NCBI GenBank assembly: GCA_003497765.1
Contig: DNNY01000134.1
Span: forward strand, 1 to 5,057
Length of the DNA: 5,057 nucleotides
Reading direction: 5' to 3'
Origin: Oceanospirillaceae bacterium
Lineage (GTDB): Bacteria > Pseudomonadota > Gammaproteobacteria > Pseudomonadales > Balneatricaceae
Shown: positions 1 to 5,057 of the stretch, piece by piece
Numbering within the stretch: the stretch's first letter is position 1
Layout of the letters: the number at the start of each line of letters is the position of its first letter
Made by a program: the position numbers and the translations under genes
The notes under the pieces: generated by a model
What the model saw: the letters and a program-made list of their open reading frames with translations, nothing else
What the model was told of the DNA's origin: nothing
The model's database searches: none

Positions 1-1800
1 TTACGCGCCAATGTATTAGCCGACGAACAATCCACTGACGTCTGCTATACCGGTGTTTGTGGTGTTGGTGGGGTAGCCATTGCATCGGTCGCAGTGATTT
101 CACCGCCGGCGGACTTTAAAAAGGTGCCTGACCGTGAATGTGAAGATATTGAAGCTGAAGTAGAATCCTTCCAAAATGCTTTGCAGGCCGTGCGCCGTAA
201 AATTAAGGTGGTTAGCCGTATGTTGGCACGCAGCCTTAAGGATCAGGAGCACGAGCTGTTTGAAGTTTATATGCGCATGCTCGATGATAATGCTCTGGCT
301 GGGGAGATTATTGCCAGAATTCGTGAAGGGCAATGGGCTCAGGGCGCCTTAAAATATGTGATTCGACAGCATGTACAGGCCTTTGAAATCATGGATGATC
401 CTTATTTGCGTGAGCGCGCCACGGACATTCGTGACTTAGGTCGACGGGTGTTAGCTGAGTTGCAACAGACCCAAACTCAAGCTCGAACATACGCTGATGC
501 GACGGTACTAGTCGCTGAAGAAGTGACAGCTACTATGCTGGCTGAGGTGCCAGTAGATAAGTTACAGGCTATTGTTTCTATTCGTGGTTCCAGTAACTCT
601 CACGCTGCTATTCTAGCCCGCTCTATGGGTATTCCCACGGTAATGGGGGCAGTGGATTTCCCCTATACTCGTATGGAAGGCCGCGAAATCATCATTGATG
701 GTCACTTGGGGCATATTTATGTCAATCCGAGTGCTGACTTATATCACCATTATGAGCAGGTCATTATTGAGGAAGCAAACTTCTCTAAGGAGTTGGAGGT
801 GCTTCGTGACCTGCCGGCTGAAACCCGCGACGGCCATACGGTGTCATTATTAGTTAATACCAGTTTGCCTATTGATGTCAGTCGCTCTTTAGAGCAGGGC
901 GCTGAAGGGGTAGGTTTGTATCGCACAGAGGTGCCCTTTATGATTAAAGAGCACTTTCCTTCAGAGCAGGAACAAATTGATTGTTACCGCACCCAGCTTG
1001 AGGGTTTTGCTCCTCGTCCTGTAACCATGCGCACATTAGATATTGGCGGAGACAAATCCCTACCTTACTTCCCAATTGAAGAAGACAATCCATTCTTGGG
1101 CTGGCGGGGTATTCGAGTGACCTTGGACCATCCAGAAATTTTTCTGGTCCAAATTAGGGCTATGTTAAAAGCTAATGAGGGCCTAAATAACTTACAAATT
1201 CTATTACCCATGGTGACTCATGTAAGTGAAGTTGATGAGGCTTTAACCCTTATTGATCAGGCTTATCAGGAGATCTTGGAGGAAGGTTGTCAGGTCGATA
1301 AGCCTCCTGTTGGGGTTATGATTGAAGTACCTGCTGCCGTTTATCAAGCTAGCCAATTAGCGGCTAAGGTTGATTTTATTTCTGTGGGCAGTAATGACCT
1401 AACCCAATATTTGCTGGCAGTAGACCGCGATAACCCTCAGGTCGCTGACCTCTACCATGCCTTGCACCCTGCCGTATTAGCTGCTTTGCAACAGATTGTC
1501 GATGCGGGAAAGATGGCCAATATTCCAGTGAGTCTTTGTGGTGAGTTGGCTAGTGATCCTGCTGGTGCTTTATTACTGATGGCCATGGGTTATGATACCT
1601 TATCTATGAATGCGGCTGGCCTACCTAAGGTTAAGTCGGCGCTGCGCAATTTCACTTTGCAGCAAGCCCAAACTATGTTGCAAGATGCCTTGGCTAAATC
1701 GAACTCAGACCAAGTTGAGGAGCTGGTAAAAGAGTCTATGGAAGCAGCTGGTCTAAATCGCTTGCATAGTCATGTGGTTAAGCTAAAAGCAAAATCCTGA
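1..1800 (+). CDS. ptsP: PtsP (EI-Ntr), PEP-protein phosphotransferase of the nitrogen PTS, 5'-truncated by window
   Basis: Cytoplasmic enzyme I of the nitrogen-related phosphotransferase system. From family knowledge, it autophosphorylates from phosphoenolpyruvate and passes the phosphate to NPr and then EIIA-Ntr. The frame is open from base 1, giving 599 visible residues. An apparent start at 94 (GTG) is only an internal valine. Visible residues 1-45 are the linker after the GAF sensor domain and the start of the PEP-utilising N-domain. The phospho-acceptor His is residue 201, in SSNSHAAILARSMGIP. The C-terminal barrel shows GVGLYRTE (Arg308), RTLDIGGDK (Arg344), GWRGIR, VGVMIEVP (Glu442), SVGSNDLTQY (Asn465, Asp466), DRDN (Arg476) and SLCGE with the catalytic Cys513. 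The His-to-end distance (398 residues) is close to that of E. coli PtsP (about 392), so about 155 residues, essentially the GAF domain, lie upstream. That domain separates PtsP from sugar-PTS EI (PtsI). I infer PtsP from the length of the linker, its sequence, and the lgt/thyA neighbours. The 3' end overlaps the convergent gene by 31 bases. Confidence 0.95.
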   Translation, partial: LRANVLADEQSTDVCYTGVCGVGGVAIASVAVISPPADFKKVPDRECEDIEAEVESFQNALQAVRRKIKVVSRMLARSLKDQEHELFEVYMRMLDDNALAGEIIARIREGQWAQGALKYVIRQHVQAFEIMDDPYLRERATDIRDLGRRVLAELQQTQTQARTYADATVLVAEEVTATMLAEVPVDKLQAIVSIRGSSNSHAAILARSMGIPTVMGAVDFPYTRMEGREIIIDGHLGHIYVNPSADLYHHYEQVIIEEANFSKELEVLRDLPAETRDGHTVSLLVNTSLPIDVSRSLEQGAEGVGLYRTEVPFMIKEHFPSEQEQIDCYRTQLEGFAPRPVTMRTLDIGGDKSLPYFPIEEDNPFLGWRGIRVTLDHPEIFLVQIRAMLKANEGLNNLQILLPMVTHVSEVDEALTLIDQAYQEILEEGCQVDKPPVGVMIEVPAAVYQASQLAAKVDFISVGSNDLTQYLLAVDRDNPQVADLYHALHPAVLAALQQIVDAGKMANIPVSLCGELASDPAGALLLMAMGYDTLSMNAAGLPKVKSALRNFTLQQAQTMLQDALAKSNSDQVEELVKESMEAAGLNRLHSHVVKLKAKS

Positions 1801-2531
1801 TCAGAACTCTCTACTTGATCAAAGTCCCTTTCTTTAATGGCTAACTGCCCCTGTTGATCCTGTAGCAGACTTATGCAGGTGCGGGTGCCATAATCCATGT
1901 CTGGGGCATCAATAAAACAAGCAGAAAGGCTCTGCTCCCAGGCTAAGGGAATACCCGTATCGGGTAGTAAATGATCGGCAGCGATTTGTTTATCGTGCAT
2001 AAGTCCTTGTAGATCTTGGTGACTAACCACTGCTTGTTGCAGTAACTTCTGCATATGTGTTTTCACTTTCTGTACTTTCGGCCAATTGCTATCCAGACCA
2101 GCATTGCTTAAACCATAAACACCTGCTGCCAACTTCTGTGGAGGCTGGTGGTTATGGTTACCAAAATAAACTAGGTCTTTACCATCCCAGAGTAAAATAT
2201 TGTAACCATCGAATGGCTCTTTGCTGATGGTATTGGCAAAGCTTATGGCTACATCCTCCTGTTGTAGGAATCTGACACAAAGCTCGCCTCGGGATGCGCC
2301 TTTAGCAGCGGTAGCGTTACCATCGCGGAAATTAGTCAGTGCCGCCCAGCACCCATTTGGGCTAATACCAAACCAAGTGCCATTGCCTTTTAGATCCTTG
2401 CCAGCAAGGATCTTAGGTTGTTGCCAGTAGTGCATACGTTGAGTTGGGCGTTGACGAAATTCGTCTCGATTTGCCGCCATTAGTAAGGGATAGTTAGGGT
2501 GTATTTGGTGGGCAACAACAATCAAACACAT
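1770..2531 (-). CDS. NRDE/TANGO2-family protein
   Basis: A 253-residue protein of the NRDE (DUF833, TANGO2-like) family. It begins MCLIVVAHQ and carries the diagnostic Asn-Arg-Asp-Glu at residues 21-24 in AANRDEF. Other family blocks follow: GTWFGISPNGCWAALTNFRD (51-70), SRGELC (80-85), GYNILLWDG (109-117), GVYGLSNAGLDSNWPKV (137-153) and, near the end, DYGTRTCISLL (213-223). The length matches the family. No signal peptide or membrane segment is seen, so it is probably cytoplasmic. The biochemical role in bacteria is not settled. Animal TANGO2/HRG-9 has been linked to haem trafficking, and the conserved Cys2 resembles the N-terminal nucleophile of Ntn hydrolases. The ATG lies 4 bases after the lgt stop, with no strong Shine-Dalgarno sequence, which suggests translational coupling as the last gene of the leftward block. 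Its tail overlaps the end of ptsP. Confidence 0.9.
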   Translation of the reverse strand: MCLIVVAHQIHPNYPLLMAANRDEFRQRPTQRMHYWQQPKILAGKDLKGNGTWFGISPNGCWAALTNFRDGNATAAKGASRGELCVRFLQQEDVAISFANTISKEPFDGYNILLWDGKDLVYFGNHNHQPPQKLAAGVYGLSNAGLDSNWPKVQKVKTHMQKLLQQAVVSHQDLQGLMHDKQIAADHLLPDTGIPLAWEQSLSACFIDAPDMDYGTRTCISLLQDQQGQLAIKERDFDQVESSDQDFAFSLTT

Positions 2532-2535
2532 AGGC

Positions 2536-3303
2536 TTACCGAGCTTTACGTAACAGTAAATACAGACCTAAAGCAATCATCGGTATAGATAGTAACTGGC
2601 CTTGGGTAAGCCAGCCAAAGGCAATAAAATTAAGATGTGCATCGGGTTGTCGAGCAAACTCGACAACCAAACGTTGACCACCATAGCCTAATAAAAACAT
2701 ACCCGATATCCGCAAGCTGGCGCGGGGTTTCGCTGAATATAGCCACACTAGTATAAATAGGAAGATGCCTTCCAGCGCAAATTGATAGAGTTGCGATGGG
2801 TGCCGTGCCAGCTGGTCGACATGGGGGAAAACCATACCCCAAGGTAGTTCTGTGGGGCGGCCCCATAGCTCTCCTCCAATAAAATTACCCAATCGTCCTG
2901 CACCTAGGCCTAGGGGTACAATCGGGGCCACAAAGTCCATAATGCTAGCAAAACTACGTTGTTGCCTGCGGGCACAAAATATCACGGCCAGAATGACACC
3001 GATTAGGCCGCCATGGAAAGACATACCACCTTCCCATACTCGCAAAATCATGCTGGGTTCTCTAATAAAAGCGCCAAATTGATAGAACAGGATATACCCT
3101 ATGCGGCCACCTAGTACGACGCCAATAGCGCCATAGAAAATAATATCGCTAACCTGCTCTTTGCTAAAACCGGCAATGGGTGCTCGACGCATAGCTAGCC
3201 ACCATGCCGAAGCAAAGGCCAGCATATACATAATGCCATACCAATGAATGCTGATAGGCCCTAGCTGCAGGGCTATAGGGTCAATATTGGGATAAGTCAG
3301 CAT
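2536..3303 (-). CDS. lgt: Prolipoprotein diacylglyceryl transferase Lgt
   Basis: Inner-membrane enzyme that transfers diacylglycerol from phosphatidylglycerol to the lipobox cysteine of prolipoproteins, the first step of lipoprotein maturation. The product is 255 residues, slightly short but within the family range, with about seven hydrophobic segments (near 17-38, 53-78, 97-112, 121-143, 175-191, 199-216 and 235-252). Visible family motifs are HWYGIMY (20-26), GGRIGYILFY (65-74), EGGMSFHGGLIG (91-102, with His97 matching E. coli His103), the Lgt signature GRLGNFIGGELWG (136-148) and VVEFARQPDAH (213-223). Arg137, Asn140, Glu145 and Gly148 match essential E. coli residues. Position 143 is Gly where the signature expects Asn. 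I chose the ATG at 3303 because it begins the usual LTYPNIDPIALQLGP N-terminus and has AGGA 8 bases upstream. A 31-residue longer reading would run into the upstream permease gene and has no family likeness. It lies 20 bases after that gene and 4 bases before the NRDE gene. Confidence 0.95.
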   Translation of the reverse strand: MLTYPNIDPIALQLGPISIHWYGIMYMLAFASAWWLAMRRAPIAGFSKEQVSDIIFYGAIGVVLGGRIGYILFYQFGAFIREPSMILRVWEGGMSFHGGLIGVILAVIFCARRQQRSFASIMDFVAPIVPLGLGAGRLGNFIGGELWGRPTELPWGMVFPHVDQLARHPSQLYQFALEGIFLFILVWLYSAKPRASLRISGMFLLGYGGQRLVVEFARQPDAHLNFIAFGWLTQGQLLSIPMIALGLYLLLRKAR

Positions 3304-3311
3304 ACAATAGT

Positions 3312-3315
3312 TCCT
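3312..3315 (-). promoter_or_regulatory. Shine-Dalgarno of lgt
   Basis: On the minus strand AGGA ends 8 bases before the ATG at 3303. It sits in the 20-base gap after the permease stop codon. It decides the lgt start: the upstream in-frame ATG at 3396 is inside the permease gene. Confidence 0.7.
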
Positions 3316-3323
3316 GAAACTGG

Positions 3324-4118
3324 TTAAAAAATAAAACTGCTTAGCATGCGTATACCTACCAATATCAGCAGTATAGCAAACATTAATTGTAGCCATTTTG
3401 CTGGCATCTTATGGGCCAAACGGGCTCCAAAATGGGCACTAATCGCACTGGTGAGCAGAATACCTAACAGGGCAGGTAGATAAACATATCCTAGAGCATA
3501 GCTCGGCAGATTGTCTATATTTTGCCCGAGGAGAATATTTGTGGTGGCGCCTACCAAGCCAATGGCTAGACCACTAGCTGCCGCTGTAGCCACGGCTTGT
3601 TTTATCATCACACCGCGGTTAACTAGCCAAGCAACAAGAAGGTTGCCACCCCCGATACCAAACAGGGCCGATGCCCAACCAATTAATGTGCCTGTGATTG
3701 TGATAACCACCTTATTAGGGAGTTGTTTGCTAGCTGGGCGTTGCGTAAGTAGGAGCATCTTGCCACCTAGATAGATTACAAACACCCCAAAGATAGCCTG
3801 TAAGATATGGCCTGGTAGGGCGATGGCTGTATTTACCCCAATAAAGGCACCTAGCAACATGCCTAAGGCCACTGGCTTAGCAAGACTCCAGACAATGGCT
3901 TGCTTTTTTTGATGAGTGTAGATAGCGGTGAGGGCGGTAAAAACAATATTAGCGAGGGAGGTGGCGACAGCCATATGCATCAATAAGTTGGGATCTATGC
4001 CCTGTAAGGTAAAGGCAAAAACTAAGGCTGGTACTACAATAACGCCACCACCAATACCAAATAAACCAGCCAATAAGCCAGCAATGGCACCGACCAGTAG
4101 ATAAATCAGCAATAACAT
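3324..4118 (-). CDS. TauE/SafE-family membrane permease (sulfite exporter-like)
   Basis: A 264-residue integral membrane protein of the TauE/SafE (formerly DUF81) family, whose studied members export sulfite or organosulfur anions. The substrate here cannot be read from the sequence. The family's internal duplication is clear: LFGIGGG at residues 19-25 in the first half recurs at 152-158 in the second half, each inside a glycine-rich membrane segment. About eight hydrophobic segments are visible (near 2-36, 45-65, 76-98, 103-124, 136-157, 176-197, 208-227 and 241-262). The half-linker around 125-136 is polar (TQRPASKQLPNK). The start at 4118 is the first ATG after an in-frame TGA 9 bases upstream, so the N-terminus is well bounded; only a weak GAG at 4127-4129 could serve as Shine-Dalgarno. 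It is followed 20 bases on by lgt and preceded by folA at 70 bases. From memory, a permease of this family also sits beside lgt in pseudomonads and vibrios. Confidence 0.9.
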   Translation of the reverse strand: MLLLIYLLVGAIAGLLAGLFGIGGGVIVVPALVFAFTLQGIDPNLLMHMAVATSLANIVFTALTAIYTHQKKQAIVWSLAKPVALGMLLGAFIGVNTAIALPGHILQAIFGVFVIYLGGKMLLLTQRPASKQLPNKVVITITGTLIGWASALFGIGGGNLLVAWLVNRGVMIKQAVATAAASGLAIGLVGATTNILLGQNIDNLPSYALGYVYLPALLGILLTSAISAHFGARLAHKMPAKWLQLMFAILLILVGIRMLSSFIF

Positions 4119-4130
4119 AGCTGGTGCTCA

Positions 4131-4152
4131 TTAGTGACAGTTAAACCACTAA
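4131..4152. repeat. Short inverted repeat upstream of the permease gene
   Basis: TTAGTG (4131-4136) and CACTAA (4147-4152) are perfect 6-base inverted arms around a 10-base spacer, in the 70-base folA/permease gap. Read leftward, the element starts 2 bases after a possible -10 box and ends 12 bases before the permease ATG. It has no run of U after it, so it is not a convincing terminator. It could be an operator, a 5' leader hairpin, or chance. Confidence 0.3.
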
Positions 4153-4153
4153 A

Positions 4154-4180
4154 ATAATACTCCAAACTGCTTCTAACCAA
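4154..4180 (-). promoter_or_regulatory. Possible sigma-70 promoter for the permease-lgt-NRDE block
   Basis: On the minus strand TATTAT (4154-4159, one mismatch to consensus) is preceded at 15 bases by TTGGTT (4175-4180, weak). The short spacer and poor -35 make this tentative. It could give lgt expression independent of folA. The alternative is that all four leftward genes are read from the folA promoter. Confidence 0.22.
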
Positions 4181-4188
4181 TGGCGCTA

Positions 4189-4701
4189 TCATGCGCTCTC
4201 TGTCCGATCCATAACTAGGTAGCTGAAATCATAAGTGTTAGGTTCCTCGGCAGCGATATCTTCGCGAGCAATCTCGTGCCATTGGCTTGGGTCTAGTTCT
4301 GGAAACCAAGCATCACCCTCTACATGGCGGTGTACTCGGGTCAGATAAACACGTGCTGCCATGGGCAAGGCCTGCTTATATATTTGGGCGCCACCTATAA
4401 TCATAATTTCTTCACCTCCGTTAACCAGCACTAGGCTTTCTGCGAGGTCAATCGCGGCTTGCAGGCTGGCCACCACATGAATACCCTCGGCTGGGTAATC
4501 GCTATTGCGGGTGATAACAATATTGTCCCGGCCGGGGAGGGGCTTACCAATAGATTCGTAGGTTTTACGTCCCATTATCACTGGCTTAGCCATGGTTATC
4601 GCTTTAAAGTAGGCGAGGTCACCAGGTAGATACCAAGGGAGTTGGTTATCGCGACCGATAACGTTATTTTCTGAAGCGGCGACAATCAGTGCTAGGGACA
4701 T
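4189..4701 (-). CDS. folA: Dihydrofolate reductase (DHFR)
   Basis: Cytoplasmic NADPH-dependent enzyme that reduces dihydrofolate to tetrahydrofolate, and the target of trimethoprim. At 170 residues it is of normal chromosomal type I length. Landmarks are the N-terminal strand [22 protein letters not shown] with Trp23, and LPGDLAYFK with the catalytic acid Asp28 (E. coli Asp27). Cofactor and structural blocks follow: [40 protein letters not shown] (the Gly-Gly nucleotide loop) and [21 protein letters not shown]. No key residue is missing. I chose the ATG at 4701 because it begins the family N-terminus; the in-frame ATG at 4782 would add 27 unrelated residues and start upstream of the predicted promoter's -35. 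No good Shine-Dalgarno precedes 4701. It is divergent from thyA, whose product dihydrofolate is its substrate, and may lead the leftward gene block. Confidence 0.96.
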   Translation of the reverse strand: MSLALIVAASENNVIGRDNQLPWYLPGDLAYFKAITMAKPVIMGRKTYESIGKPLPGRDNIVITRNSDYPAEGIHVVASLQAAIDLAESLVLVNGGEEIMIIGGAQIYKQALPMAARVYLTRVHRHVEGDAWFPELDPSQWHEIAREDIAAEEPNTYDFSYLVMDRTESA

Positions 4702-4739
4702 AGTTTGTTGGTCATTTAAGTTGGTAAACACTAGAGGAT

Positions 4740-4769
4740 ATTGTACTAGGCTCGCTTGCAATCTGCTAA
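4740..4769 (-). promoter_or_regulatory. Predicted folA promoter (-10 and -35)
   Basis: On the minus strand, -10 TACAAT (4740-4745, five of six consensus bases) is preceded at 18 bases by -35 TTAGCA (4764-4769, four of six). Transcription would start near 4733 and give a leader of about 32 bases before the ATG at 4701. The -35 box coincides with the -10 region predicted for thyA on the other strand. This is a by-eye prediction. Confidence 0.45.
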
Positions 4770-4780
4770 CATATGCAAGC
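4754..4780. repeat. Perfect inverted repeat in the folA/thyA intergenic region (possible operator)
   Basis: GCTTGCA (4754-4760) and TGCAAGC (4774-4780) are perfect 7-base inverted arms with a 13-base spacer. Their centres are 20 bases apart, about two helical turns. The arms bracket the overlapping -10 (thyA) and -35 (folA) elements, a position suited to a dimeric repressor controlling both genes. No regulator family is identified, and a hairpin without a U-tract is the alternative reading. Confidence 0.45.
4764..4772 (+). promoter_or_regulatory. Predicted thyA promoter, extended -10 type
   Basis: TGC followed by TAACAT (4767-4772) fits an extended -10 element (TGn plus four of six consensus bases). 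No -35 at proper spacing is seen; TTGTAC at 4741-4746 is 20 bases away. The start of transcription would be near 4779, giving a leader of about 32 bases before thyA. Confidence 0.4.
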
Positions 4781-4810
4781 AAAAGTTTTTCTGTAAATGG
4801 TTTGGAAGAA

Positions 4811-5057
4811 ATGAAGCAATATCTCGATTTATGTCAGCGCATTATTGATGAAGGTGTTTGGGTTGACAATGAGCGCACTGGCAAGCGCTGTTTAACAGTA
4901 ATCAATGCTGATTTAACCTATAACGTTGGCGCGGCTGAATTTCCTCTGGTAACAACGCGAAAAAGTTATTACAAGTCAGCTATTGCTGAGTTATTGGGTT
5001 ATATCCGTGGCTATGATAATGCCGCTGACTTCCGCCGTCTGGGTACCAAGACCTGGG
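4811..5057 (+). CDS. thyA: Thymidylate synthase ThyA, N-terminal part, 3' end beyond window
   Basis: Folate-dependent thymidylate synthase, which methylates dUMP to dTMP with methylenetetrahydrofolate and releases dihydrofolate. The frame stays open from the ATG to the window edge, giving 82 complete codons plus one base. It starts [15 protein letters not shown], as ThyA proteins do. It continues with [11 protein letters not shown], where Arg22 matches the phosphate-binding Arg21 of E. coli, then FPLVTTRKS, and [24 protein letters not shown]. The last block ([15 protein letters not shown]) is like the Vibrio-type ThyA as I recall it, and differs from E. coli WFLQGDTN. The catalytic cysteine lies beyond the edge. 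GGAAG at 4804-4808 is a close-spaced, modest Shine-Dalgarno. It is divergent from folA with 109 bases between the two starts. Confidence 0.95.
   Translation, partial: MKQYLDLCQRIIDEGVWVDNERTGKRCLTVINADLTYNVGAAEFPLVTTRKSYYKSAIAELLGYIRGYDNAADFRRLGTKTW

Noticed and set aside
94..96. GTG at 94 as the start of ptsP
   Set aside because: The frame is open to base 1 and the preceding residues (GVCGVGGVAIASVAV) are the conserved GAF-to-EI linker, so the gene simply begins before the window.
1798..1821. Repeated TGATCA (1798-1803, 1816-1821) as a possible convergent terminator hairpin
   Set aside because: Both copies encode Asp-Gln in the NRDE tail, the stem is only about 6 pairs, and no proper U-tract follows on either strand.
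2902..2913. 12-base palindrome CCTAGGCCTAGG
   Set aside because: It lies inside lgt and is explained by the codons for the conserved Leu-Gly-Leu-Gly stretch; no regulatory context.
3304..3396. 31-residue N-terminal extension of Lgt from an ATG at 3396
   Set aside because: It overlaps the permease gene by 73 bases, has no Lgt-like sequence, and the ATG at 3303 has a Shine-Dalgarno and the family N-terminus.
3949..4131. 60-residue minus-strand reading frame starting at 4131
   Set aside because: It lies out of frame over the start of the permease gene, is a Trp/Cys-rich low-quality sequence and resembles no family; it is a shadow frame.
4692..4715. Seven-codon leader ORF (MTNKLCP) overlapping the folA start
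   Set aside because: It has no Shine-Dalgarno and no attenuator-like structure; an ORF this short is expected by chance.
4702..4782. 27-residue N-terminal extension of FolA from an ATG at 4782
   Set aside because: DHFR proteins start at the MSLALIVA block; the extension has no family likeness and would begin upstream of the predicted promoter.

Overview
The window looks like an ordinary stretch of chromosome from a free-living gammaproteobacterium. It has moderate GC, no mobile elements, and a gene set (ptsP, lgt, folA, thyA) that recalls the rppH-ptsP-lgt-thyA neighbourhood of enterobacteria, vibrios and pseudomonads. The visible ThyA N-terminus resembles the Vibrio-type sequence more than that of E. 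coli. The extra genes between ptsP and lgt (an NRDE/TANGO2 protein and a TauE/SafE permease) and the lack of CTAG depletion argue against an enterobacterium. I cannot place it more closely than that.

Layout: the 3' part of ptsP runs rightward from base 1 to 1800, with its GAF-domain end cut off by the window edge. It converges with, and overlaps by 31 bases, a leftward block that reads from right to left: folA (4701-4189), a TauE/SafE permease (4118-3324), lgt (3303-2536) and an NRDE/TANGO2-family gene (2531-1770). The gaps in this block are 70, 20 and 4 bases, and I see no intrinsic terminator in them, so partial or complete co-transcription is likely. At the right edge thyA starts at 4811 on the plus strand, divergent from folA, and runs off the window.

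Functions: PtsP is the first phosphotransferase of the nitrogen-related PTS. Lgt attaches diacylglycerol to prolipoproteins. ThyA and FolA are a coupled pair: thymidylate synthase makes dihydrofolate and DHFR reduces it back to tetrahydrofolate. Their 109-base divergent intergenic region is the most interesting non-coding part. The best predicted promoters of the two genes overlap there, inside a perfect 7+7 base inverted repeat.

The window is almost fully coding; no gene-free stretch exceeds about 110 bases. I see no RNA gene, CRISPR array, transposon or clearly undescribed system. The points worth following are the folA/thyA control region, a glycine replacing a signature asparagine in Lgt, and the linkage of a bacterial TANGO2 homologue with lgt.
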